A DNA stretch of 64,000 bases, from assembly GCA_003049485.1 (NCBI GenBank), contig PYST01000042.1, positions 62,001 to 126,000 of the forward strand, read 5' to 3'. The notes below the pieces were generated by a model that was given only the letters and a program-made list of their open reading frames with translations, was not told the DNA's origin and ran no database searches. The translations under genes were made by a program, and so were the position numbers. Source of the stretch: Ophioceras dolichostomum. Its lineage: Eukaryota > Ascomycota > Sordariomycetes > Magnaporthales > Ophioceraceae. Positions 1-11,074 of the stretch are shown in pieces; position 1 is the stretch's first letter, and each line of letters begins with the position of its first letter.

Positions 1-695
1 AAAAACTGCCGTCGCAGCGAGGCCGCTAAAAATAAGGCGTCCCCCACAGGCCCACAGCAGGGTCCCACCCAGACCTGCGGCTCTTTCGAGACGGACCTCG
101 TCTGTCCATGGAGTGAGTTCGGCATTACTAAAGGGTTACCTCACCTCACCTCGAGAAATGGGCCGATTCTTTTCCCCGCCATGTCCTTGGCTTTGCTTTG
201 ACTTTGCATCTTCTTCTTGGTCTCCTTTTGCATGTTTTTCTTCCTCTTCCTGACGGCGGTTCCTAGTAGGTACAAATAGTGACTAACGGCAGCAACGTCA
301 AGCAGCTGCTCTTAGCGGCTTCAAAGTCCGGCATCATTTCGGCGACCCTATGAGGATAGTAATAGTGCATGTCATCACCTGTCCTCGTCTCCGAGGTTCC
401 GGAATGGCTTTACACCATTCCAAGAAGAAAAGCACTCCCCGATTCTCTTATGTTCTCTTTACTCCCTTGCTAATGAACACCTGCTTGCAACATGTACCAA
501 TGAGCGTGTGAGTACCAGTATCGCGGGTGTCTCTCAACCCTCATATTCCTGTATCTGGTCATTCTTTGTACGTTTCTGGAGTAAGCCAAAAAAAAAAAAA
601 AAAACTGCCCAAGCTCGGCCACAAGCGCCCTGAAATGTTATCTCAAGTGTACCTACATGCATAAACGCCCAATGCGCCCAATACCATCACCATCA
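1..695. other. Intergenic, downstream of the TcB-TcC gene
   Basis: No gene is supported here. It lies past the stop codon of the minus-strand toxin gene and probably holds its 3' UTR and terminator. A run of 17 A residues (588-604) lies about 90 bp past the stop; on the minus strand it is a T run. Confidence 0.6.
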
Positions 696-3600
696 TCATC
701 GAGTCTTTGGAAGCCCTTCATCCGAAGCCGGCGCACACCTAGCCCTAGTACTAGCCATAATCATCTCCCTCGTCATCCTCTGCGGCAAGCCCGCGAGGTT
801 CGAGATCCCTCTCAAGTGATACAGCCACGCGGACGACCCCCCCGCCCTCGGCCCCCACAAGCCCGGGTCCTGCCCCTGCGCCTGTGCCTCCGCCTGGAGC
901 AGGTGCCTCGGGAACGCGAACGTGAGGCCCCTCCGGAAGTCGGCGGGACTCAACCCTTTCTTCTTGATCAGCCAGTGCAGGGTCGTCACGGCCGACGGCG
1001 TCTGCATGTCTTCGATCTTGAGCTGGAACGCCGTGATGCGCGCGAACGCGGCGTTGGGCCGCCAGAAGGACCGGTCGCCGAACGTCTCGACGCAACCCCC
1101 CTTCCTGCCGCCCTGGAACGACCCGTCGAGGCAGGGAAACTGCGCCATGAGGAACCCGTCAAACTCGGCGTAGTCGTACCCTTCGCTGCGCAGCACATTC
1201 TGCTTGGCGTGCTCCGCGTGGATCGGCGGTCGGTTGGTTCCCCAGTCGGCCTGGAACTGCCAGTGCTCCGAGGGCATGCCCCTCTCGCCCGGGCGGTGGC
1301 CGACCGCGCTCATCAGGAGGGGCTGCAGCGGCTTCTGCCCCCACTCGCCGGTGTCCGGGTTCTGCGACTTGAAGTCCGTCTGCGTGCCCAGGTAGTCGAA
1401 CAGGGGCCGAACGTTGCTCTCCTGGAGCATGCGCACGACGCTGGGGATGGCAGAGGGGTGGTTGTACCGGGTTTCGGAGAACACGACCCGGTCGTTGATC
1501 GACCTGATGGCGTTGATGGTGTAGCCGCCTGTGGGTAGGCGGGGGTCTGGGATGGCGTATTGGAGTTTGAAGGGGCAGAGGCCGGAGGGATCGGCGGAGT
1601 TGATCGGGTCGGCGCCGCAGTAGAGGTAGACGTTCAGCCCTGCGGCGACGGCCAGCGGATCCGGAGTCAGCCAGCGGCCGAGCCCGGGAATGAAGTATCG
1701 GCGCTCGAAGTAGCAGAGCCCCGTCTCGGAGTCCCGCTCCTTGGCGGCGTAGCGGTAGCGTTTGTCAACCTGCAGGAGGGGACTCGAGACGGCATCGTAG
1801 GTCGTGGTCCCGTACGGTGAATACTCCTCCATGGAAATGACGTTTCCCTCGTCGTCCAGCTCGAGGGAGACGGACGATGTGAGGTCGGACGAGAGCTGAT
1901 ATCGCATTACTGGTCTTTCGAACAGGAAGACATTCTGCTCCTTGTTGATACCGCTGGCGGTGGTCTCGTCGTCGTCGGCAGAAGTGATGATTCGTTTGGC
2001 TTCCACAAGTAGAGTTCGAGATGAACTGGCCTCGCTGCCGCCGTAGACGTGCCATGACCACCGCTCCGAAATCACATTGGGTGCAGCCCCGGACGGAGAG
2101 ACCGACTCAGAAACGCGACCAAACTTGCGGAAGACGTCCAGATCGGAATCGAGGTACGCATGATCCTTCGTCTTGACCGGCTCCTGGCCAGCCGGCGCAT
2201 AGCCATCAGTCACTTTCCGCCTCCGCTTATTGTTCCAGTCGTACCGGTACCAGGTCGTTTCCGGCGTAGCCCCATCACCCACCACCTGCCTCGACGACGC
2301 CATAAGGCGGTGGTGCGTATCATACCTCAGCGTGTACGCGCCGCTTCCTCCGCCACCATCCCCTCCCACAGCCATGGAAGTGACCAGGCCCGCCAGGCCG
2401 TCCAGCCCCTCATACCGACACGGATAGACGGCGCGGCTGACGGTCGTCGAGCTCAGGCGGTTATTCTTCTTCTTGCCCGGCTCAAGCAGGCTGGGCTCCT
2501 CGTACTGGTACGTGCGTGTATACCCCGGCACGCTAGGGTCAGACCTTGCATGGGCCACCGACAGTATGTTGCCCTCCTTGCTGTAGCGGTACTGCTCCGT
2601 ATAGCGCGTCATGGCTTTTCCATCCGATGGGCTGAGCTGGCGAGACGGTTCGGATCCATGTGACGACGCTCCCGAGTCCTGCCCCTGGGCCTGGCCGAGG
2701 TGCTCGCGTCCCGTGGCGCGGATCAGGCGGCCGATGGCGTCGTAGCTGTATTCGCGGGTGGGCGAGACGACGTCGCCGCGGAAGAAGACGTCTTGCTGGG
2801 AAGAGTCATCGATGCGGACGATCTTGCCCAGGCAGTCCATGCTGTAGTGGAGATCTTGCAGGACTACTGCTCGCTCCTGCTGGTCCTGCCCTCGTGGACG
2901 CTGTGCGATCGTCGTGCGTGATGTGAGCAGAAATGTGTCTTTGTCGTAATGGGATTGCGTCTGTGTTCCGTTTCCGTACACGACGAGTGTGCGCTGGCCT
3001 CGTGCGTTGTGCTTGATCTCTTGGATGACGGCAGTGGTGGTGGCAGAAGACCCTGAGGAGGTCGATGTTGATGATGAGCCAGGGACGCCGCTGGTATGGA
3101 CCGATGCGAGTTGGCCCAGCTGGTTCCAGCTATTGACCACGACGCTGCCATCTGTTTTTGTTTTAGAGATCGGCCTTCCGAGAGCATCGAAGGTCGCCGA
3201 CCAGGCGAAGACCTCGTCCTCCAGCGCCACTGAGCCTATGCCGCCGCTCCAATCGACCTCCTCACGGTACTCCTTCACAAGCTGCTCGGTGCCCTCGACG
3301 GCGCCGCCAAGGTGGTTGTATGCAGTAATGGTCGTCACGAGCGCCTGGTCGCGGATTTGGTACACCCTCCCGCAAAGATTTCTGGCCGCCGCGTCTGGCA
3401 AGCCATCGCCGTACATCATAGCCGCCGATATGGTCTCTGGACCTAGACTACCACCGGCCTCGGTCGTTTGCACGTACCAGTGCACTGGCCTGCGAAGAGA
3501 GTCATGACAAGCTCGGTCGTACACGCCCCGGCTGTCCCATGAGCGGATGCGTTGGCCGGTGGCATCATTGAGTTGCCACTTGAGCCCGCTGTCGAGGCTG

Positions 3601-6600
3601 TTGAAGCTGATGGGCGAGCCTGCCAAGTCGTACGTAGTGAGGGCAACGATGCGGTCCTCAGCGTCCACGACTTTGACCACCCGTCCTTGTGCATCATGGT
3701 ACGAGCGGTTGATGTGCTGGCCTTCTGGGCCGTTGTCCGCGATAGTGAGGAACGGCTGCCCCATGACGTCCAGCCAGGTCTCAGCTGGTGTGGCCGCATA
3801 GGTGGTTGCGCAGGCTTCAGCCGTGCGGCGAACCATGTCGTCGGCTGCAGGGTCGCTACGTCTGGCATACCACGACCACTTCGGCAGCTGAATAACAGCG
3901 GCAGAAGTCTCATCGAGACCAGCAAGATATGGACCCACGTCTGGGTCCGCTAGGGGGTCTCCCAAGAGCACCGTGTCGCCTGGGTCCCAGCTTGCCTGCT
4001 TCCAGGGGCTGTAAATGAGCTTGGTCCACGTATGATTTGGCAGCAACGACGCGATGGCACGTCCTGCGGGGTCGCAGAACGTGGTAGAGTAGCCAGCCGG
4101 CTCATCGGCATTGCCAATGCTCGAGGGAGGCAATCCGAAAGCATGGGTGTCGCTGAAAAACGCATCCCACTGTCGAATAGTGACACCAGAGCCATTGGCC
4201 GCCGTGCAGCTGCTGACTACCCACTGCTCCGGCCCTGGCTCCGTGGAACACAGGGTTCGAGTCTGCAGGGACTTCCCACTGCCATCGAAGTAGGAGACAG
4301 CTACTTGAAGATCGAACAGAGAGCTGAAGGGTCCTACGGTGCTCTTCACGACAGAGATGTTAAAGGCAGCGCTCCAGCGATGGTCTGAGGCTGTCGATGG
4401 CGGTGATGGAAAGCTGGCGAATGCGACACTGCTGCAGCTCCCAAGCACTGATGCGACGTGATCGAGCGGATCCTGCTTCACCAACTCCTGCAACGCATCG
4501 GCCTCGCGGAAGGGCTGGAAGCCAGCCAGAGAGTCGCCCAGGGGCGCTTCTTCTTTGCCCATGACGGCGATCCCAACACAGCGGCCAAAGGCGTCGAAGG
4601 CAGCAGCAGTACGATTGCCGTTCGCATCAGTGACCAGCTTCGGCTGAAGCGTGCGATAGTCCACTACAGACGACGACCGGTTGCCCAGGGCGTCAATCAC
4701 GGCCATGGGATGCATAAAGTATTTGTCCAACACTACCTCGGTGCGGCTGCCGAACGGGTCGATATATGCGGCCGGCTGGAAGAATGACGCGCGGGCAGCG
4801 GCAAGTTCCATTTCCGGGGTTATGTTCTCCAGGGGTGGCTTGCTCGACATACGCTGCTGGCCCGAGGGAACCCACCACGAGCCGTCAGACTCGAGGTCAA
4901 CGAAGCCCCCGTCGCTGTCGCCCTTCCCGCCCAGGAACGCCAAGGGCAGCGAGGAGTTGTCGGTTGCGGCGCTTGAACTGGGCAGGAGAAGCGGCGATTC
5001 TTCGAGCACCCGCGCTACGTCGCTTGAGATGACTAGGTTATATGACTCCCCCGGGATCGCCAGGGATTCCACGACTCCTGGAGCGAGCAGCTCGGCTGCA
5101 AAGTTGTTCGCTCGGTATCGGGTTTGCGTTCGTGACAGGAGCCTGAGGCCCGCGGAGGAGCTTTGGTCCGTGTACTTCTTGGCAGGCAGCTTCTTGATGA
5201 CTGTCGCTGGGTCAAGCTCCTCCCATGCAAACAGTGTACGGCCACCTGACGGTACCAGGCCGCGGACCTCGTACGAACGAGACTCCGCGGGCAGAGGCGC
5301 GAGGTAGTCGTCTGCCAGCTCGGTTATGGCGTTGGTGAGCTCATTCTCGCTGTAGCGAACTACAGTCGCGCTCTGAGCCTCCCAGTCCTCGACGCTATGA
5401 GTCCCGGTCTTCGAGCTCGCACGTCTTCCATAGCTGATGTTTACTGACTTAGTGGCATTGCCAAACGTGTCCAGCTCAAGAACGAGCTCGTGCCCGATCC
5501 GCGGGTCCGCTTCGTCGCGCTCTAGCTGGCAGGTTAGAGATTCGGCCACATGCACGAGGAAGACAGCCTGGTGGCGTCGGTTGTCGCCCACGGCACGCTG
5601 GAGCATCCTGACTTGCTGCCTGTTGTCGCTGACCGTGAAAGGGATGTTTTCGCGCAGAGACCCGTCTAGCAAGTATGTCTCCTCATGCAAGGTGCCACCC
5701 TTCAGGGCTCGATGCGCCTGCCGCGCCTCGATTGGCCCTATACTCGACGGGAGATCGAGTGACTTCAGCGATCCAACCAATGCATCCTCGTCTTCGCGGC
5801 TCTCTATGCCCTTAATACGGTAGTACTCCTTCTTGTACAGGCTTCGGACGCTCTCCGCTGTGGCAGGCGCCTTGTGGTAAGCGCCTGTATGGAACCAAGC
5901 GACGTGTTTCGTTGGCGGGGAGGACCTGAGAGACCGTTCGAGCTCTGCCGGGGACGACGACGGGAAACACCCTTCGCCGTTCCCGCCCGTGATTGGAAGG
6001 CCTGGGACGCGCTCTAGGAGGAAGTACTCTGTGTTGACTGTTTCAACCTTTCCAAAGCCGCGGAATTCGCGCTCGAAACCGTCGAAGTAGCCGTCGTGAT
6101 AAGTGTGGGAGGCTGCAGTGAAAAATCGACTGAGACAGTCGTATTTCTCGATCCGGGAGACGCATTGAACTGGGAAGGGCAGCCGAGTTGGCCAGGCTCT
6201 GCCGGCCAGGTCGTCGTCTTGTCGATAGGACGTCGATGGCCGATAGTGCACTCTTGTTTCAGCCGGTCCGTTGCGGTACTTCACCAAGAGGTGTGGCTTC
6301 AAGCCGTGGGTAAAATCCAGGAACTGGAGGCTTGAAGATGCGCCACCTGCGGACGGCGAGGTCGTTGACCACACCAGTGAAGACACCCCTGAGCCGAACA
6401 GGTCTAGCACGTTCACGTGTGCGAGCGAGTCGAGCAGAGGAAACGAGGGGGCCTCAACGGCGTCACTCCAGCCGTTGCCTGCGAGATTGAGATAGATCCT
6501 CAACCCTCCTTCCGGAGGGAAGTACAGAATGTCGGCTACGCCCGATCCATCAATGTCTGCGAGTTGGATGCGGTTGTTGCTGTTGTACCGGTCGTAGGGG

Positions 6601-8780
6601 TCCATCCAAGGGGCGTTGTCCATGACGATCTTGGCGCCAAAGTGGCCGTATCCGAGGTTCGGCCAGTAACATATGTCACCGTTCCGGATGCGCACAAGGT
6701 CAGCAAGACCATCTCCTGAGAAGTCGGCTTGGTATATGGTTTCCAAGCCGTCGGAGAAGAGCAGTCTGGGACCTTCAGGCGGATCTGAATCCGAACCCGT
6801 CTCCGCCTCGCCCGCGAAGGTCCGCGTGGCCTCCCCGAACCCCGATGTGCCCAGGGCCGGGTACCACACGAAGCTGTCCGCTTCAGAGATGATGATATCG
6901 GCTATTCCGTTGCCCGTGAGGTCGAGGTATCGTAGGTTGGCGTTCTGAGCGCTCGCCACCGTCGGCCAAGATGGAAAGGCCATGAAATCCGTCCATCCGC
7001 ATTCATCAGTCCGTTCGTAGAAGCCTGGCTGGGGATGGGTGCTCCCAGGACCTGGCCTTTGTCCAGTTTGGGCCCCGGTAACCACCACGCTAAGCCGGCC
7101 ACTGCCATCTAGGTCCAGAAGGGACGTCGAAGATCCAGCCGCATTGGGGATAGCGCTGAGGTGCTGAGGTGGGCCAAACAGCACTTCGGCCGTGCCGGCT
7201 TGCGGATTGTGATAGTCCGCCTCGTACCGCGATAGATTGGACATCTGGAACCAGCCCTCGCCTTCGCCGGTGGTCCCAACACACAGAGCGCTCGACTTGC
7301 CAGTGCCGTCAAGATCTACCCATTGGACAGGAGGTGAGAGCCCAGCAGGTAGGTTCTGAAACGCTGACTGGGGCACTGATTGGATTGTAGGTGAGGTGCG
7401 GAGATCAGCTGTGCTGTATTCGAGCTCGATCGGCGGGAGGGGACTCTTGACTGGCGTCCCCGAGTCTTCCAGTGCGTGGCCATATTGCGTGGCTTTGGAC
7501 AACATCGACACGGTCTCCGATTCCACATACGAGAGTTCGAGAGACCGAACGAGATAATCGGATTGTACGAGCTCGTCGGGGAAATGATGGAAGAGTAAAA
7601 TGCGGTGACAGAGACGGTAGGTGCGGACCTCAAAGCCGGTTGTGTAGGTCGAGAAGGGGTCCTTGCGTGTCGGCCAGGGAGCGTCAGGTTTGGCCTTTGG
7701 TTGCTGCTGGTGGTCACCGTAGTCAAACACCACCTCAAACATCCAGCCTCTGTCACTGTAGCCATTCTCTGCAGCTGAGTAGGGCGTGGTCTGCCAGTTC
7801 TTCAGATCCCGGGCTGGCTCGACGTTCCCATACTTGATAGATTTGATGTATCTACCTGTAGACCTTGACGACTCCGAGCGATGCATCTCGTGGGCCTGAT
7901 CAGTGCGCACACCGACCGAGTTTTCCTCGGCATAGGTGTACAGGATTGCATCGCCGCGGGAGTCATAGGTCTCGCAGATGAGCCAGGCAAATACGCGCCC
8001 TGTGGTCTCGTCGACTATCTTGGAGTTCCGCGTTCGGCCCCAGAAGGACGTGACGTTGGACCTAGAAATGGTGCGCCAGTATGTATCGGCTGGGGAGCCA
8101 CAGGACTTGAACCAGCGTTCGATGCGTGTAAACGCCCCCTCGGTCCTGGGCCAGTACTCGCGCACCTGCCAGTCGCCGTGCTGCCTCTCGAGATAGGGGA
8201 TTGCGACATTCTCTCCATTAGCGTCATTAGCGTCGAGGCCACTTCCGGCACCAGATGCCCCTGGTGAGAGTTTGGGCACCAAATCCTCGGCCCCAGAGAA
8301 GAGGAAGACGTCAGACTCGGCGTGATCGTCATACTTTGGCAGCCCCAGAGACGTCTTTCTGCTTATCGACGGGAGGGAAAGCGTCCAGCCTAGGCCCAGG
8401 GGTCCGTTCCCGGAGCCGGAGTCGTAGGAAAGATAGACCTCCGGGGCCAGTCCGTTTCTCCCTGGAGGAATCTCGAACGGAATGCTGAGTGAGCATGTCC
8501 CGGAGACGGGGTTGACATCGAACTTCTCGTCGATCGACTTGAGAGCTCCGCCTCCGGTGGGTGCGTTGATCTTCGGCGCAGTAGATATGTAATACGCCTT
8601 ATTTTCAGGCCCGTCTCCCTGGCCAGTGCCGGGCACAGGGGACCGATGGGCAGCGCCCGGGCCAGACTCGTGGCTGGTAGTATCGGCAGTGGCCTTCGCG
8701 AACGGATTCCAAGCTTCTTTTTTCTGACTTGGTCCGGTCGTCAGGGAAGACGCCGTTGCCGTTGGCTTCGGAGGTGCCAT
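696..8780 (-). CDS. Tc-toxin TcB-TcC fusion-type protein (SpvB / FG-GAP / RHS core)
   Basis: One uninterrupted frame of 2,694 residues. In Tc toxins, TcB and TcC form a hollow shell that encloses the toxic TcC C-terminus, which is passed to TcA. Visible in order: a low-complexity start without a signal peptide; an SpvB-type N-terminal segment (about 70-150, with a YDSGSGNGPLGLGW stretch); five FG-GAP/VCBS-like DxDGxG-type repeats (about 485-760) typical of TcB; a middle region; YD/RHS repeats (about 1500-2350); and the RHS-associated core (about 2355-2401, with GRWLTPDP and ending in DPSGL). In the family the core cuts itself after this point. Residues 2402-2694 are the variable effector part. 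Bacterial TcB and TcC are usually separate genes (about 1,500 and 950 residues), so this fused length fits their sum. No introns are visible. Start: the first ATG of the frame, directly before the conserved region. It is divergent from the TcA-type gene. Confidence 0.93.
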   Translation of the reverse strand: MAPPKPTATASSLTTGPSQKKEAWNPFAKATADTTSHESGPGAAHRSPVPGTGQGDGPENKAYYISTAPKINAPTGGGALKSIDEKFDVNPVSGTCSLSIPFEIPPGRNGLAPEVYLSYDSGSGNGPLGLGWTLSLPSISRKTSLGLPKYDDHAESDVFLFSGAEDLVPKLSPGASGAGSGLDANDANGENVAIPYLERQHGDWQVREYWPRTEGAFTRIERWFKSCGSPADTYWRTISRSNVTSFWGRTRNSKIVDETTGRVFAWLICETYDSRGDAILYTYAEENSVGVRTDQAHEMHRSESSRSTGRYIKSIKYGNVEPARDLKNWQTTPYSAAENGYSDRGWMFEVVFDYGDHQQQPKAKPDAPWPTRKDPFSTYTTGFEVRTYRLCHRILLFHHFPDELVQSDYLVRSLELSYVESETVSMLSKATQYGHALEDSGTPVKSPLPPIELEYSTADLRTSPTIQSVPQSAFQNLPAGLSPPVQWVDLDGTGKSSALCVGTTGEGEGWFQMSNLSRYEADYHNPQAGTAEVLFGPPQHLSAIPNAAGSSTSLLDLDGSGRLSVVVTGAQTGQRPGPGSTHPQPGFYERTDECGWTDFMAFPSWPTVASAQNANLRYLDLTGNGIADIIISEADSFVWYPALGTSGFGEATRTFAGEAETGSDSDPPEGPRLLFSDGLETIYQADFSGDGLADLVRIRNGDICYWPNLGYGHFGAKIVMDNAPWMDPYDRYNSNNRIQLADIDGSGVADILYFPPEGGLRIYLNLAGNGWSDAVEAPSFPLLDSLAHVNVLDLFGSGVSSLVWSTTSPSAGGASSSLQFLDFTHGLKPHLLVKYRNGPAETRVHYRPSTSYRQDDDLAGRAWPTRLPFPVQCVSRIEKYDCLSRFFTAASHTYHDGYFDGFEREFRGFGKVETVNTEYFLLERVPGLPITGGNGEGCFPSSSPAELERSLRSSPPTKHVAWFHTGAYHKAPATAESVRSLYKKEYYRIKGIESREDEDALVGSLKSLDLPSSIGPIEARQAHRALKGGTLHEETYLLDGSLRENIPFTVSDNRQQVRMLQRAVGDNRRHQAVFLVHVAESLTCQLERDEADPRIGHELVLELDTFGNATKSVNISYGRRASSKTGTHSVEDWEAQSATVVRYSENELTNAITELADDYLAPLPAESRSYEVRGLVPSGGRTLFAWEELDPATVIKKLPAKKYTDQSSSAGLRLLSRTQTRYRANNFAAELLAPGVVESLAIPGESYNLVISSDVARVLEESPLLLPSSSAATDNSSLPLAFLGGKGDSDGGFVDLESDGSWWVPSGQQRMSSKPPLENITPEMELAAARASFFQPAAYIDPFGSRTEVVLDKYFMHPMAVIDALGNRSSSVVDYRTLQPKLVTDANGNRTAAAFDAFGRCVGIAVMGKEEAPLGDSLAGFQPFREADALQELVKQDPLDHVASVLGSCSSVAFASFPSPPSTASDHRWSAAFNISVVKSTVGPFSSLFDLQVAVSYFDGSGKSLQTRTLCSTEPGPEQWVVSSCTAANGSGVTIRQWDAFFSDTHAFGLPPSSIGNADEPAGYSTTFCDPAGRAIASLLPNHTWTKLIYSPWKQASWDPGDTVLLGDPLADPDVGPYLAGLDETSAAVIQLPKWSWYARRSDPAADDMVRRTAEACATTYAATPAETWLDVMGQPFLTIADNGPEGQHINRSYHDAQGRVVKVVDAEDRIVALTTYDLAGSPISFNSLDSGLKWQLNDATGQRIRSWDSRGVYDRACHDSLRRPVHWYVQTTEAGGSLGPETISAAMMYGDGLPDAAARNLCGRVYQIRDQALVTTITAYNHLGGAVEGTEQLVKEYREEVDWSGGIGSVALEDEVFAWSATFDALGRPISKTKTDGSVVVNSWNQLGQLASVHTSGVPGSSSTSTSSGSSATTTAVIQEIKHNARGQRTLVVYGNGTQTQSHYDKDTFLLTSRTTIAQRPRGQDQQERAVVLQDLHYSMDCLGKIVRIDDSSQQDVFFRGDVVSPTREYSYDAIGRLIRATGREHLGQAQGQDSGASSHGSEPSRQLSPSDGKAMTRYTEQYRYSKEGNILSVAHARSDPSVPGYTRTYQYEEPSLLEPGKKKNNRLSSTTVSRAVYPCRYEGLDGLAGLVTSMAVGGDGGGGSGAYTLRYDTHHRLMASSRQVVGDGATPETTWYRYDWNNKRRRKVTDGYAPAGQEPVKTKDHAYLDSDLDVFRKFGRVSESVSPSGAAPNVISERWSWHVYGGSEASSSRTLLVEAKRIITSADDDETTASGINKEQNVFLFERPVMRYQLSSDLTSSVSLELDDEGNVISMEEYSPYGTTTYDAVSSPLLQVDKRYRYAAKERDSETGLCYFERRYFIPGLGRWLTPDPLAVAAGLNVYLYCGADPINSADPSGLCPFKLQYAIPDPRLPTGGYTINAIRSINDRVVFSETRYNHPSAIPSVVRMLQESNVRPLFDYLGTQTDFKSQNPDTGEWGQKPLQPLLMSAVGHRPGERGMPSEHWQFQADWGTNRPPIHAEHAKQNVLRSEGYDYAEFDGFLMAQFPCLDGSFQGGRKGGCVETFGDRSFWRPNAAFARITAFQLKIEDMQTPSAVTTLHWLIKKKGLSPADFRRGLTFAFPRHLLQAEAQAQGQDPGLWGPRAGGSSAWLYHLRGISNLAGLPQRMTREMIMASTRARCAPASDEGLPKTR
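699..1577 (-). other. Variable C-terminal effector region of the TcC part; deaminase-like HAE...PC...C pattern
   Basis: These are the last 293 residues (2402-2694), after the RHS core. In Tc and RHS proteins this part is swapped between homologues and carries the toxic activity. An HAE triplet stands at about 2521-2523, PC at 2549-2550 at the end of a hydrophobic strand-like stretch, and a further Cys at about 2563. The zinc deaminase superfamily uses H/C-A-E and PCxxC. Here the second cysteine is too far away (PC-x12-C), so a divergent deaminase fold is an inference and could be wrong. Confidence 0.4.
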
Positions 8781-10135
8781 CTTGCATCAGCCTGCAAGCT
8801 AGTCGTCCCGTTGTCCTACTTCAAGGGAGGGATTGTGCTGAAGCAGGATTTCATGAGGAGGGTATCTGGTATGGGCACGATTCTATTGTCCCTTCCATCA
8901 CACAGTCTCCTAAGGCGGTTGTTCCTTAGGCTGTAGGGAGGTACGGGGAGGAGACCTTGCGGCACTACGAACAGGACAGTTAGCTGACTGGAGATTGGAA
9001 GCACGACACAAGGGGCCCAGGAACCAAAGCGCACGCGGAGTGACAACACGCACCTGGCTTCACGGCGGGGGAGAATGGGGAAGGGAGAAAAGACAGCCCG
9101 ACCCAGCGACTCAACGGGGCATTCCGGTTCGGGATCAAGATCACGCATCTCGGCGTTATTATCGCGAGCTAATTTGCACCAAACATTGCGGCCAAGGACA
9201 GAGGAGCATATGATCCCTCTCAAGCTAATGCTCGTTGGCAAGTTGTTGCTAGGTATTTTGGAGGAATTGAGACCGGCTCTACGCGGATGCGGACCATGGA
9301 ACGGGTGGTGTTACAGTGGCGACCTTGGCTCAACGGCAGAACCGATTCTAGGCCGATTAGGGTCGTCCAAGCGATCTAACCTGCACCGCAGGGTTGCACC
9401 GAGACCCCGCCAGAGGTGCACCTGAGCTCGTGCATTACAGGGCACAGGTACTGCACGGTACGTGGCAATTGAAGCCTACTGGCACCACCTCTCAGCATGC
9501 CTTCAGCGGGTATGTTCACGTCCCTATCTCCTGCTGAAGGCATCCCGCATATTGAGTACAAGTGGATTTTTTTTTCGTTTTCAAATTATTATTGAAATTA
9601 CTTTTTTTTTTTATAATTTTCTGCATTTTCCTTTTACTTTCCCCAACTGCTTGTTGCTCCCCGCCCAGGTATTGTTTACGTGAAAAAAATGACAAAAAGT
9701 GGGAGAGATACGCGGCGCATCGCGTCTACTAGGTACCTACGGTTGAACGGTCTGAATTTGATTGCTGGACCACACTTTTCATAGCATGAAGAATCTATCA
9801 TCGCAGGAAAACAAGCAGGTTTCTTCACAGTCAAGCGGGTTTCAGTATGTTCATTCAGGTCTACCTATTACTTTACTATGTACGACAACTCTCAAAGAAT
9901 AAAACACAATGCAATCGACTAAGAGCAACCTGTACTTCCCAACCTTCAAAATCTAGGTCTCGACGATGCCAGTCTAACAGACCAGTATCAAGTGTCGGGA
10001 GTCAAAGAAAACATTCCAAACACCCATATCGAAACCGCAGCCGGTTCCACTCCCGCAGCAACTAAGTTCCTTGGTACCTCTAGGTACTACTTCCTACTGA
10101 CGCATCAACATACTAGTACACTCCCTGCCTCCCCC
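8781..10135. other. Intergenic between the TcB-TcC gene and the secreted-protein gene
   Basis: This 1.35 kb holds the promoter of the minus-strand TcB-TcC gene on its left. On its right is the terminator side of the minus-strand eight-cysteine protein gene. An AT-rich patch with long T runs lies at about 9567-9625. No protein or RNA gene is convincing. Confidence 0.5.
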
Positions 10136-11074
10136 TCAACCGCAGAACATCCCAACGATGCCCATAACAGTGCCACCAAAGATCTGGATGGCTGTGGCAG
10201 CGGGTGCCAGGGCGGCGTTGAGGGCGGCGCACCCGAAGTTGCCGTCGGACTCGTGGGTGATCTTGACCGAGAGGTCGCCCTGGATGCCGCCGTCGGCCCT
10301 GACGAAGCGGGCGACCTTGACGCGGCTCGGGGCCTGCCACATGGTGTACTGCCACTCACCGAAGCGGGGGCTGCCGCCCCTGCGGACCTGCGACCGCTGC
10401 GTGAGGCCCATCACCTCCGTGACCGCGAAGATGATGCCGCGCCGGGTGGAGGTCCAGAACGTGCCCCCGACCGTGATGGTCAGCGTCCGGGGCAGGACCT
10501 GTATGTTGCCGTTCTTGGCGTGCTTGATGTTGTAGGTCCACGGGTCGACGTCGCAGTGGAACTCCGGGCAGTGGTCCCAAAGCCTGTGTTTTTGTGGTTA
10601 GTCAACTTGATACACAGGTGGCAGAGAGTATGATGAGAAAGAAGAAGCCAGCCGGGTTGTGGGTGGTGTCTGGGAAACTTACGTATCGGAGACATCCCGA
10701 GGCAAAGTAGTGCCGTACTCGAGCTTGTCGTCCGAGGACCAGACTCCCGTGCAGTACGTGTTGCCGCAGTTCCAGGACGACTGTCGGGCCTCAAGGTTGG
10801 CCGCCTCCCGCGATTCGGCCTGGCCGCGGGGCCCGGTGAGGGCCCGCGCGGCTCGGGTCTTGTTGGCGTGCTGCTCGTACGCGGCCGTGCCGTACTCCAG
10901 GCCGGGAATCACGCGGAAGTCCCACATGCCGTCTGTGTCTTTGAACATCTCGCAGTTGAAGGCGGAGACACACATGTCGTAGCTGTCAGGGACCGGACCG
11001 AGAGCTGGGTCCGGGGCGATGGCGGCGCCGCCATGGGCCAGGAGGGCGAGAGGAACGAGGGAGAGCCACTTCAT
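10136..11074 (-). CDS. Secreted eight-cysteine protein of unknown family, between the two toxin genes
   Basis: Two exons: 10683-11074 and 10136-10583. The 99-bp intron 10584-10682 has donor GTAAGT and an ACAG acceptor, and the join keeps phase, giving 279 residues. The first 20 residues are a clear signal peptide (MKWLSLVPLALLAHGGAAIA), so the product is probably secreted. There are eight cysteines (four per exon) including NCGNTYC and HCPEFHC pairs, which suggests four disulfides. The C-terminal end is hydrophobic and glycine-rich (about 255-279). I do not recognise the family. It lies between and on the same strand as the TcB-TcC gene, upstream of it, so co-regulation with the toxin or a helper or effector role is possible but unproven. 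Confidence 0.85.

Noticed and set aside
657..1538. A 293-residue plus-strand open frame opposite the TcC tail
   Set aside because: It is Arg/Pro-rich and lies wholly opposite the well-supported toxin frame; GC-rich coding DNA gives such mirror frames.
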